Assembly (NCBI GenBank): GCA_910592205.1
Contig: CAJVPJ010000505.1
Coordinates: forward strand, 1-23,294
Source of the DNA: Paraglomus occultum
Taxonomy: Eukaryota > Glomeromycota > Glomeromycetes > Paraglomerales > Paraglomeraceae
Direction of reading: 5' to 3'
DNA length: 23,294 nucleotides
Position 1 is the stretch's first letter. Every line of letters begins with the position of its first letter. The notes beneath the pieces are model-generated. The model saw only the letters and a list, made by a program, of their open reading frames with translations, did not search any database and was not told where the DNA came from. Below are positions 1 through 10,490 of the stretch, one piece after another. A program made the translations under genes and the position numbers.

Positions 1-1976
1 TGAAAAAGAATCGCGCAGAATGGACTTTTTGGGATGGTATGAAGATGCCGTTCGAGGAGAGGATGTAAAACGCGCGGGCGACGATATCATTGGGGTTGAG
101 AAAATTTTACTGCGACCAGGTCTTTTTGCCCTTTTCTCTTTCGCGTCCTTTCTTTTCCTTTTTAACATCTCGTATAGACTCTTTCGACTCTTGCGTTCGA
201 CTGGTTCGGTCTCATCTGTTCTCGCCATTGGATAATTAAGTTGTGCAGACGGATACACAGGAAAACTATCTCGGTTCCGGCTTGTTCGCAACGGAACACC
301 GCCCTCTGCTTGCCAGTTACCGAGACTTTTTTCATAGGGTCGAGCAAAATTATTAAATGACAAATGTTCGGGATCGTCTATGGAAATAGTCACGTTTTGG
401 TTAATGTCGGATTTTGTGGGGTCATCTTGTTGGTGGGATATTATTTGGGGACTAATGCGCGAGCCGAGCTGGTTAACGCTAGTGATGCTCGCTCGTAAGA
501 ACTGGTGGACGCTTGCGCGAAATGTATCTGATGCACGCTTCTTGCCCTTTACGGATATGACACCGGATTGTCTATTGCGAGACGGATCATGGGTGAAAGG
601 GGAAGCTACTTGCAGAAATCCCGAGTGCTGAGAATTTCTTTGTTCAATCATCGCATGCGATGGCTCCCCTGTATAATTTTCCGTGTATGTGTTGCTCAAA
701 TCCTCGTTTCCACTGTTCTTTCCATTTCCTCCATGTTCGCTCAAGACTGAAGCCTTTTTTGGTGGATATACGATTGAGAATTGATCCAAAACATCATTTG
801 CTCGATTGACACATGGGCTTGATACCCATCGGAGAGCCCAGCATCTTTGTGCTTCAGCCGTGGTGGTGAAGGCAAAAAAGGTGATATAAGGAAAGAGACA
901 CGTGAGAAAGTCGGGATAAGCTGAGTAAGTGGGTAAATCATTCAAGTTTATGATTTGGATTATGCGTGTCCCTGCGAAAAGGAGGAAAAGAAGAGTGTGA
1001 AAAAGAAGGTAAGATGCGATCTAAAAGATTGTGCAAGAAAAAAAAAAGTTTAACGTTATATGAATAATATATATACCTGATAGTATTAATAAAGTTATCG
1101 AGTTTAGTATTCCGAAAGTTAAAGTTCGGATGTGCATTTCGATTTCATCAGCGAACATTCCTTGTCTTTTACCCTTCCAGAACTGATATAATGCAAATGC
1201 ATTTATGCCTACAAATAGTAAAAGCAAACGAGGAAGCAAACATGAGTCTCGGAATGTAGCGTGTAATATAAGTCAAACATGTTATAGGTTTGTTTGTTTG
1301 CAAGTTTACCTGATAGTACACATGCACCAAGACCGGAAAGTGATATTGTGAGGAAGACTCCGAGGCTGCTACATGTTATGAAGGAAAAAGCAGTTTGTAA
1401 AGATGAGGTTTTTGGAAGAATTGAGGGTGGGAAAAAAGTGTGGCTCATTTCCATTTGTAATCATGCACCACCCTCACACACATACACACACACACACAAC
1501 ACACACGCATGGGGGTTCATTACTTACGTAGCAATAAGGGGTTCAGTAATCATGCAAAAATAATTCCATTCTTCAATACTTCCGCTACGAGCAGCCACAA
1601 CACTAGCGACTGTAGTTCCCGATACTGGTAAGAGCCAAGTTCCCAGCCAAAACCAAGTCGGCGTTTCAATATCCTCTCCCTTGAATATGCTCCACCACAT
1701 CGAGAATGTTATCGATAGTGTCCATATCCCAATGGCTACCAGACAGTAGGATACGATCATGCCCTGAAAGATACATAACTCGGCATTTGCAGCGTGTCCA
1801 TTGGAAATGAATGCTATGGAGCATGTGACTAATGCAAATATGACGGTGGTGAGAGAATAGTAGGCGATACTTGAATAGTGTGTGTTGCGACGGTATATTA
1901 TAAAAGTGAATAGAGATAGGGGAATTGCGATTATGTGGAGAGCATAGTAGGCTATGGCGTCCGGCGCTAATGGCAT
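1..1976 (-). CDS. GPCR-like polytopic receptor with long cytoplasmic tail (partial, 4 exons)
   Basis: Exons at 1976-1528, 1443-1310, 1247-1077 and 971-1 join in frame (phases 2, 1, 1) to give at least 575 residues. The reading frame is still open at the window edge, so the C-terminus is missing. Hydrophobic segments lie near residues 9-28, 40-59, 68-98, 106-129, 165-194, 196-218, 235-258 and 273-289. Cys68, at the start of the third segment, and Cys141, in the following extracellular loop, are placed like the conserved GPCR disulfide pair. The tail from about residue 290 is hydrophilic, Ser/Thr-rich, and carries a Lys/Arg cluster at about 511-540. The family is inferred from topology: a Git3/cAMP-receptor/Frizzled-like fungal 7TM protein that would sense a ligand at the plasma membrane and act through G proteins. 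The second exon adds an eighth hydrophobic segment, which is unusual. The start is the first ATG of the open frame. Another polytopic family cannot be excluded. Confidence 0.72.
1475..1507. repeat. (CA)n microsatellite in receptor intron 1
   Basis: A nearly pure CA dinucleotide run, broken by one T and one AA, lies inside the 84-nt first intron (1444-1527) of the receptor gene. Read on the transcribed strand it is a (TG)n run near the 3' half of the intron. It sits where a polypyrimidine tract might be expected, so length changes could affect splicing; that is inference. Confidence 0.9.
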
Positions 1977-4692
1977 TACTTCCTTTTATTTCTGTTATTT
2001 TCGCGCGAGGTTTGATACTTTTGAGTCGATTAGAATATATTACAAGTTTGTTAAAGATCTATTATTATTTTTGACGAGAGACTTTTTTTTTTAGTTGTGT
2101 TGTAGTTGTATGGCAAGTTTCGTCGTTTATATGTTTCGTTTATAATGTCGTTCGTAAGTGTGTATCAAACCTCTCTTTTCTCGTCGATCGATTACCTAAA
2201 TGTCCCATCTAGGGCCAAGCGACTCGACGTTCAAAGAAGACGGTATTTAGGGAGAATGAGGGAATTGTGTGTCTGGTCGGTGAATACTCGATTTGAAATT
2301 TTGGGGGGAAATGGTAGGTTTTAATACTATTTAAGTAGTGTGGGTACACACAAGTTAAACCCTTGTCACGAGATAGATTAAGGACGCTTTAAAAATTATC
2401 GGAATATTTTTAATAAAAAGACGGAGTATGGAGATTGATTGAAACGTCGGACGCACAATGATATGAAAGGGCTAAATGCATGTCATAAATGGCCCATTTC
2501 TGATATTAATATATGTATATCAGTAAGCTAAACTGTTGGTATCGGCAAAGGTAGAACATAGTAAGCATTATTTATACTGCTGCGCACTTATTAATGATGA
2601 GACATTTACAATTAGATGAACTTGTCGATTGTAATTATTCACTGTATAAATTAAAAGGATTTGAGTACAATTTCAGATTTCACTGTTCCCCGACAATGAC
2701 TGAGCAATAACAAAAAATGAAACGATGTAACCGGATCACAAACTGTTCGACCGCATAGGCATGTGTCCATTTTAGACACAATACCTATCTATATCTCTAC
2801 TTGTATTACACTGATAACCAAACCCTCTCAACCTCCTCCCCCGTACAGAACAAACCTCTTTGGAATTTGCAACGCCCAGTTTATAATTTCTGAACTGTTG
2901 AACCGTTAGAGTACTCTAATTTTGTATATTAAATACATATTCATGCATTTTGAATAATTACATTATCCTATCTATGCCTTTGATGTATAAAACGAGACAT
3001 CAATAAGAGCGTATGTACTCATTATAGGAATAATCAATTACAAATAGGGAATAAGACATAACATATATGTAAGCATTCCAAATATCTACCAGTGTGTTAG
3101 TTTCCGACTAGGTGATCTCTAACACCAATTTTTGTCGTAATACATCGATGGTGGAGCCAAGAGTAACGTTGTGGCTAAATGACAAACAAGATAACCGCTT
3201 TTTGATGAAATTAATTTCGATTTCATATTCGACTGAACGAAAAAGTAAATTATTTTTGCACGAACGATAACACATAACCATAACATAACAATAAAGTAAA
3301 GCCTCATTTGTAAAAAATCTCTAGATCGATCGCCATGAAACCAACCAATTAACCGCGGACATGCACATTTGCACCGTGTTGTCAATGCAACAGCAGATAA
3401 GCAAAATCATAAATATTAATATGGATAACATGGGATTGTTATGGTAGACTGGGATGCTGACTATTCGGCAAACAGCAGATGTCCGAACATTTGTGTAATA
3501 CTTTAAACATAGATAAGGACATAGATAACGCATGAACATATGTCCCTGTCGGAATATAAACATTTGAACATTCGAAGAACCCTGGGAAGTGATGGGTGGA
3601 CGGGTCGGCTAACGACAATATAGTTTGAAACAGTACAGATGTAAATATGTCGCACGGCAAATTCTCAATCTCTTAATTTGGTATTAAAGAAAAAAAATGA
3701 AAATCACAGACATAAGATTCGAAAATGTTGTCGTTTGTTTGACTTTTGACATTTTTGACAATGTAACCCATTACAAACTATATCTATTTATGGTTCCGGA
3801 CACTTTCCCCCCGCAAATAATTCGATATTATTTTCAAAGTCACTGTATGCACGCTTTTTTAGCTCCGATGAATTCAAGATACGGAAGACAATCACATATC
3901 AAATACAAGCATATCAATCCATGTATGGTTAATTAATTACGTCATTGATATCTGTTGCTAATAATAATAATCAAATATCCTTAGACAACTCGGTTTACTC
4001 AATCCCGCTGCTGGTCGCAATACAAGATTAAAGCAGGAAATTTATGAAACCAAAAACTTTTTCTTCCCCCCCCCCCCCACGAAACGGATAAAAAAGGTAT
4101 ATTGTGAAACGGAAAATCCTCTTTTTGATTGGCGTAAAATCTGGTTCGCATACAATTGCATTTTTGAGAACGAATATGAATTGTTCTGAAAGTTGAAGGC
4201 TTTGTGTATGTCGCGGTCTTTTTTAATATTTATAATTAACCCAAACAGAATATGATGACCCTGCATTTTAGAGCTTATTGAAAGGGTTATTTAAAAATAG
4301 GCCGAATGATTTCAGAAAAAGGGTATAATGACCGTCATGGATAATAGCAAATCGCATTCATTGAATATTGGAAATTTAAACAAATGTGTTTGATGAAATA
4401 TACCATTATGAATATAATAACATTTGCGCAAAAGCTACTCGTTTACATGTTTATTGACCTCTGAGTATGGGTAATCACCATACAATGGTGCATGCTGTGT
4501 TGGGATGTACGATACATTTGAGAGTTATACAAGATTAAGGGAACACATATTGTTAAGTATCACTACGTTAAGATATAACTTTATTACTGTCACTGGGAGC
4601 AAGCGATGAATACTCAAATCGCGTTTGCAAGGTACTAAGACGCTGAACAATCTCAGCGTGTTTTTTACATGTCACCCACCCATCCAGATTCC
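1977..4692. other. Intergenic region upstream of the receptor gene
   Basis: AT-rich DNA between the receptor start and the weak fragments near 4.7 kb. Only short open frames occur (60-90 codons), which is expected by chance at this base composition. Three overlapping minus-strand frames in 3119-3660 are hydrophobic but show no motif and no consistent splicing. No tRNA or other RNA gene was recognised. The receptor promoter should lie just right of 1976, but no clear TATA box or operator is evident. Confidence 0.6.
4066..4078. repeat. C13 homopolymer
   Basis: Thirteen consecutive C residues stand in otherwise AT-rich DNA. Its exact length may be a sequencing or assembly uncertainty. No function is apparent. 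Confidence 0.85.
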
Positions 4693-5094
4693 TTATCCTC
4701 TGGGAAAAAACCAAGCATTTACAACATGCCAGTCATCTTGACCTAAAGTTCTCACATCCGAATCTTGTAATCGGCCTCCACAGGCGTTCACTAACTCTCT
4801 TATTAAGATTGGAATAGACATGAGTTAACAAATCTATTGGTTTGGTGAGTTTGAAACAAATTGCGCGGCGCTACAAGTATAAGCGTACCGCGGGTGCATA
4901 GGTGGCCCAGTAAGAAACGTTTTCCGTAACCGTGCAGGCTTATAACCATTGAAGGCCAAGCAAGCAATTCTTAATATGTCAAATTTCAGTTCTATGTAAA
5001 TAAGCATGGGGTATGAGTAATCATTACCAGTTGGCACGTTAACGATTACATTCTTATCTTTTTCTTTTGCGGGTTGTTCTAACTTATGATTCAA
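4693..5094 (-). pseudogene. Protein-like fragments of unknown identity (possible decayed gene)
   Basis: Two minus-strand open stretches lie 12 nt apart in different frames. One spans 5094-4834 (86 codons, no ATG start). The other spans 4821-4693 (ATG, 42 residues) and contains the string GRLQDSDVRTLGQDDW. The stretch is less AT-rich than its surroundings and the residue make-up looks protein-like rather than low-complexity. No domain is recognised. No canonical donor/acceptor pair joining the two was found, so a decayed gene or transposon fragment is more likely than an intact gene. Chance open frames remain a real alternative. Confidence 0.22.
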
Positions 5095-5392
5095 GCCAAG
5101 AGCACAGCGCTAAGCTTAGAAAGATCAACTCAACTCTAATTTCTCGTCTACAATACAAAACAAAAAAAAAGAAAGGAAAACGATTAACCACCGATAAGTT
5201 AATAGAGAAAAAAAGGCGCACAATATTAACAACAAAAAGAAGGCGCAAATTACTCGAAAACAAATTTGCCGTAGCCAATTTACGAATTCATTTAATCACG
5301 AGCGCGAATTGACCAAACTGACGGAAATGATAAACAATCCTCTTGTTAAAAAAGATAAATTTTTAGCAAAGGTAGAGGATTTCATAATTTAA
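5067..5392 (+). pseudogene. Lysine-rich open frames, possible decayed element
   Basis: A very basic frame (5067-5312, rich in Lys/Arg) overlaps a second frame that is open to the stop at 5390-5392 and ends in a charged, helix-like stretch containing ELTKLTEMINNPLVKKDKF. A single shift near 5280 would connect them, which is the pattern of a decayed coding region. Downstream, 5490-5672 holds another 60-codon frame with one hydrophobic segment. A-rich DNA readily produces Lys-rich frames, so this is weak. No family was recognised. Confidence 0.18.
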
Positions 5393-6503
5393 CTAAATTG
5401 TTTAATTTACGAGCACCAACAATAAAGAATGTCTGATTAACTATAATGACTGCCGTCCAAATTGCAACTTTACCAATAAATAAAAAGGATTGCAATTTCT
5501 GGTGCTATCCTTTTCTCATAACCATTGGAATTTTGTTTGGAAGAAAAGTGTCCTACTTGGTGGAAAAATATCTTTATTAGATCAGCACATTACACATTGG
5601 AAAGGCATTGCTATAACAGCTTATGCCGCCGGTTTGTTCTACATTACGTTCTTTGGTGAAATTTGTATCTGAGACAACAAGAAAAACGTTGTTTTTATTT
5701 GTCATCATTATTATATCTTTTCACGGAAATCTTTTTCCCGATTTGCACAAGTTGGTAATATTTTTATTCATTTAAAGGAAAAGTCTGAGAGTCGCATGCT
5801 CGCTGCAAAAAATACGTATCTTGATTTGTTATACATTTTACTATAGCTTTTAATTATCGTATTTCCTTTCCATGCTTTTACTGGGTGGATGATCCGATGT
5901 TTATCCGACATTACTGCAATGAAAAATTTGACAATCGTCACATCGTCGATTTTATTAATCATTCCTTTCCGAACCCCCCACTTTATAGATTATACGTCTG
6001 GAAATAATGCAAGTTTAATTTTGACTAGAAAGCACGCGCGCCTCGACAATCTTCGGGGTCATACGCTTTCTTTGAGAAGCGATCGACGATTCGAGTAAAC
6101 CATTTTAGTTACATCCGGCTATACTTAATTAATCTTTATTCCAAAAAGTCGAATTCGGTAATATTTTCCAAAACTGAATATTTACCCCGGAATCACCTTA
6201 AATGCAATCTTCAAACAAATATATATTTTTCAACCAAACTATTTCTCACATGGGCATTTTATTTACGGTTTGTCACATTATCAATCTTGTGACAAAATAC
6301 ACAATAAGTGTAAAGTTTGTCAACTACATGTACATGTAAAGAGTGGAGTATACAATTAGTTATTGCTCATTATATCAACAATTATTTGCTTTATATTGCA
6401 TTACGTTGCATATATTATTGTAATGCGATATAAGTGTATTAGTATAGTATAGTGTATTGTATTAAATCGTTTGTACTCATGTCGGTATTATAATTAGAAA
6501 TAT
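5393..6503. other. Intergenic region, 3' flank of the tetraspan-SH3 gene
   Basis: AT-rich sequence with short open frames only (5490-5672 plus, 5768-5962 minus, 5889-6098 plus), none with recognisable motifs. The 3' UTR and polyadenylation site of the minus-strand gene ending at 6504 should lie in the right part of this stretch. No unambiguous polyadenylation signal could be assigned. Confidence 0.5.
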
Positions 6504-7576
6504 TCAAGAGACCACTTTCACGTATGTACCAGGAAACTGTTAAATAATAAAAAAAAAGTATTAACGTTGATTTCAAGATGAATGTATTCTTACACCACAA
6601 GTTTATCTCTTTGTTTCTTCTTACCTCTCCGTATTGTCCGTTTATCTCTCCTTCCCACCACTCATTTTGATTCCGACTGTACTTTGTCACTCTAATAATT
6701 TCTCCCTCTTTGAATCTCAAGTCAACTTCATCAGAGCCGTTATAATCATACAATGCACACGCATACACATGTTTTTCGTCTTCATGCGATTCTTTGGTAT
6801 ATGCCCGATCAGGTACACGAATGACGACTTCTGTGGGCTGAGATTTAGCTGTACTATTAAACGTATCCTATTCAACGTAAAAAAAAAAATGGTGAAAAAC
6901 CACGTTTATTATGACAGCAAGCAGTTGATAAGCATGGATTTTCCGTAAATTTATAAAATGCGAGTTTTTTTCAATAACTTACGCTGTGTCCTAGCATTGA
7001 CTGACGAAAGGTAGATTGACTGTTTCGGAAAAAGTATTGACTGTTTCGAATCATGTAGTGACTGTTCCGAATAAACTTTTCAAGCTTGGTTATGTTTGAT
7101 AATCCTCTGCCCACACTTATTTTGTAAACAATGTATGAAAGACCAACGTATATGCATCCATTAAAAACCGTAAATACTCTAACGGCACGAGCGAGTTTAG
7201 TGGCCAGTTTGGCGGATTCGACATCTGCATCCTTGGCAGACAATTCCAGATGTTCGTTCAAAGTACCACTCTTGTTCTCCAACAGTGTCATAGACATAAA
7301 GGCAAGAAACCACGAACAGGCTAGTATACGCTGCGTCATGTATACTAATTTTGAGTATCCCAATCGTCGCATGATTACTGGAACCATGTTACCGGTGCTG
7401 AACATTCCGGATATGACGGCAATAACTGTCGTAAGAAGCAAGTCGGTTGGATGTAAAAAGTCATAGTCCCTTTGCGTATGTGATGCCCATCCAGCCAGCA
7501 AAATTAGAATTATTATAGAGAATAGAGTCGCTACCGCATTGAGCGTATTTAGAACGAAAAATTTGTCTTCCCACAT
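6504..7576 (-). CDS. Tetraspan membrane protein with C-terminal SH3 domain (Sho1-like)
   Basis: Exons 7576-6983, 6867-6625 and 6536-6504 join in phase 0 throughout to give 289 residues. Introns are 115 and 88 nt with GTAAGT and GTAAGA donors and TAG/CAG acceptors. Four hydrophobic segments lie near residues 12-32, 44-69, 77-99 and 131-153. They are followed by a juxtamembrane stretch with a seven-residue repeat (168-194) and an SH3 domain at about 232-288. The SH3 shows the ALYDY motif (236-240), the tandem Trp pair (268-269) and the FPGTYV end. Four TMs plus a C-terminal SH3 is the layout of the fungal osmosensor adaptor Sho1, which recruits a MAPKK by its SH3 domain. This protein is shorter than yeast Sho1 (about 367 aa), with a roughly 30-residue hydrophilic loop between TM3 and TM4, so orthology is not proven. 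The last coding exon is only 33 nt. Membrane location is inferred from topology. Confidence 0.85.
6996..7075 (-). repeat. Short tandem repeat inside the tetraspan-SH3 coding exon
   Basis: Within exon 1 the sequence repeats at 21-nt spacing and encodes four heptapeptide units in register (IRNSHYM, IRNSQYF, FRNSQST, then a diverged FRQSML). The Arg-Asn-Ser core recurs every seven residues just after the fourth membrane segment. The reading frame is preserved across all copies. Confidence 0.8.
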
Positions 7577-8660
7577 ATTATTAAAAGTTTTGAGTTGATA
7601 GAAAAAAAGCGAGAGGCGGCAGGTGTGGGTTATATGATGGATGGCGTCGAGGTAGAAAATGTGGTGTTTAAAAAAATCTCTTAATAAGTAAGAGAAATGA
7701 CACGCAATTAAGCTAGACGCAAAAGGTCTATGTTGGAGGAGTGGTTAGTTGCTTTGGATACTGAAGCAGGTTTGAGACAGTTATAGCACGTTGAATACAA
7801 TCCCGCAAAGTGCACGGTCATTTCATGTTACCCATTTTATATGCAAATAAATCTGGTGATTCAGAAAAGGATGTACATGACATTTGTCTTGGATAGGTGG
7901 GTATTTTTGGTGAGTAAATGACTAGCATAATGTGTCATATCACATACTAGTGGAATTAGCGCGATTTTTTCTTCATATGTTTTATGATGTTGCATAGTAA
8001 AGTAAATTGACCGATAGAAAAATTCCATATGTGGTACATCTCCCCGATGTCTTTGCACATGTGAAGATCGTATTACATAATTTAGGCTTTGATAAAGTTG
8101 TCAATTATGTTAACAGCATGTATAAAAAAGTAATCTACTGGCAAGTAAAAACAAAAAGTCTAGTATTTATTTAATGTTGTATTTACATTAATCCGCTATT
8201 TACAGTAGACGTCGATCTGTTCGTAAAATATCTTTTATTCTCAAGTGACGTCAGTTCAGCGGCTACTATTATTATTTGACTACTTCATATGACTGTATTA
8301 TGATTTCTAAAATTTACTATACTTTTTCGATGATATTTAAGTAGATCTTTGCATTTTACATCAAGAACTTACTTGATAATATTAATTCTTGTCTGTTTGA
8401 TATTTCTTGTACATACAATGATTACGCTCGATGGAACGCAATCCAAATGAAGCATCATTACTTCACGCGCGACTATACAAAATTCACTATAAACATTGGT
8501 GTTAGCCACATGGAACAAATGAGATGCTATCTGATTGACTAAACGATAACACACGATATGATATAGTTCTATCAACAGATCGATGGCATCGAGAAATCAC
8601 ATAATCATGTCTTGACAACATACTTGTAATATTTTATATAATTGATTTACATTAAATGTT
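7577..8660. other. Intergenic region upstream of the tetraspan-SH3 gene
   Basis: Contains the presumed promoter of the minus-strand gene starting at 7576. Its ATG has A at -3, but no clear TATA box is seen. The rest is AT-rich with short open frames (7861-8058 and 8369-8575 minus) that lack motifs. No RNA gene was recognised. Confidence 0.5.
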
Positions 8661-8731
8661 ACGGTTTTACATATACTGTAATCAGTAATGGTCGTATGCA
8701 ATATTATTACCTGATTACAGGATAAAACCGT
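8661..8731. repeat. Inverted repeat / hairpin
   Basis: The left arm 8661-8685 contains ACGGTTTTA and CTGTAATCAG. The right arm 8711-8731 contains their reverse complements in the correct order, with a four-nucleotide length difference between the two blocks. The loop is about 25 nt. It could be a small fold-back element remnant or a transcribed hairpin. No flanking target duplication was confirmed. Confidence 0.7.
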
Positions 8732-9772
8732 ATTATTAATTCACTCTGATTATGACGATCCCGAATGAAAAGTTTATTAATAAATTTAAGATAGCAAATG
8801 TGTGCTTGCGCTTTTCTGCACATGGTAATACGCATGCCATTAGCGCCAAAATTTTATATAGAAAATTACTGTTCAATCTAAACATATAACCTGCATCTAT
8901 AAATGAATACTAATACTATTGTTTTGATTTTCATTGAAACCGTACTAGTATGAGACTCAGGCCATAGTCATAGTAGCATAACCGCCTAATCGTATAACTA
9001 ATAATGCGCTATCAAGATATGATATACGAATATGTAAATTTCCAAACGAACAATGTAACAATTCGGGATATTTTTAAAATCAGTAACACTATTATACGTA
9101 TCAACGTTAAATTTGTCATGGTATAAATATAAAGTTATGACGAAAATTTTAGATTGCGTTTGACATATGTCATCTATGCATTCCTAAAAAGGCATGCATA
9201 ATGTTAAAGAAGGTTGCATTGTTACATACTCGTAACTTACTTGATATTCCGACAAACCAAGCCGACATCATTGTATTATTGAAACGTAGGAGCAATTTTT
9301 GTAATCTCATTGTAAGACGGAGTTTCACGAGTAATTTTGTTCTTTGCGTGTAGAACATGTAAAAACAGCCACCAACATTCTCACGCACGGATAAACCACA
9401 TATTTTGCTTGCGCTACAGCCATGTGTTTTAACAAAAGAGTGAGGCCTTCTAGCAGAGAATTGAAGATCACAGTTAACTGCAATAACCGATTAGGCATGT
9501 AATGCAACGAATATGGACAATCGTAATATAAAGTATGAGTAAGCATTGGCCAATGTTTTCATTCTGCAAAAACAAAATGAAAGAGTCTTGTTACGTGTGA
9601 TGTCACTTAACGGAAAGCCCGTTGACAGATAGAGCGACTGTTTATCACAAAAATAGGGGTGTAAATAAATATGTAAGGTAATAAGGATAAGTCACATAAG
9701 AAGCAAGACACATGTAAGCCTCCGCCGACTATTGGCGTCAGATTGTTGACATTATGGTAAGACAAGTGTTGC
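8732..9772. other. Gene-free AT-rich DNA
   Basis: Only chance-length open frames are present (for example 9170-9388 and 9325-9546 minus). No repeats, tRNA or motifs were recognised. Confidence 0.5.
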
Positions 9773-9861
9773 ATGTCAGGTTGTCCGTTCGGAATGGACA
9801 TATGTCGGTCTCGAACAGGTATTATGTCAGACGGCCCATTCCAAATGGACATATGTGTCGG
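9773..9861. repeat. Direct pair of about 37-nt units, each with an internal near-palindrome
   Basis: Two related units lie at 9773-9808 and 9824-9861, 51 nt apart. Both begin ATGTCAG and end GGACATATGT followed by CGG. The first contains TGTCCGTTCGGAATGGACA, which folds back on itself with one mismatch; the second keeps a shorter complementary pair. The two have diverged, so the duplication is not recent. Confidence 0.65.
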
Positions 9862-10146
9862 GTTGAAATCATAAAGACGTGAAAATTCTTAGAAAAAGGA
9901 GTAAAAGAAATAAAATTTCTTCGAGGCAAAAAAAAAATTTTTGCAACAGGTCAACAAAACACCATAAAGTATTTAATTAGTAATACGACATTAACGTTAC
10001 TACAAACATTGCTGTATTGACAATTATGAGGGTGGGCAGTTCAAGTTGCAAATGACAGCAGCTTTGCGACAAGCGCATCGAGCGTTGAATAACGAGTCTT
10101 ACAACTACGTCAAATTGACCAAGCGTTGAGTCAAAGCGCCTTTATC
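9862..10146. other. Gene-free spacer before the degraded tandem array
   Basis: No gene, RNA or repeat was recognised here, apart from short A-rich runs. Confidence 0.45.
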
Positions 10147-10490
10147 ATTTTGACAGAATGCTTCGAGTTACAGGATACGTTAGTAATCGCCTTTCTATTT
10201 GTAGACAAATGCAATTAGTAGAATTGACTTCACGAAATGGGCTGATAGTGTTTCACATTCTCGAAGCTGTGAGTAAACATCGCCTGATCTGACATATCAT
10301 TGTGGAAGAATGCTTCGAGTTACTGAATACGTTAGCGAATAGTGTGCGGGAACATCAGTAATCACCGATCGACATACCACTGACGTAATAGACGTGGTCA
10401 TTGTGAAGATATGCTTTGACTGACAGAATACGTTAGCGACAATCCTTCTATTGGTGCAGGATGAGAGTAAACACCGATCGACGTATTATA
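10147..10490. repeat. Degenerate tandem array of about 3 units
   Basis: A core resembling GAATGCTTCGAGTTAC followed by GAATACGTTAGCGA recurs at 10156-10190, 10308-10338 and 10408-10440. Each copy is preceded by a TCATT(G/T)T-like stretch. Each is followed after a variable distance by a GAGTAAACACCGATCGAC-like block (near 10271, 10351 and 10464). Spacings are about 150 and 100 nt, so the units differ in length by internal deletion. This looks like an old satellite or a decayed element; no coding frame runs through it. Confidence 0.6.

Noticed and set aside
3119-3660. Three overlapping hydrophobic minus-strand frames
   Set aside because: No consistent splice joins, no motif, and mutually overlapping frames indicate chance openness.
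3697-3936. 79-codon plus-strand frame with an A-rich leader
   Set aside because: No domain, no compositional difference from the flanks.
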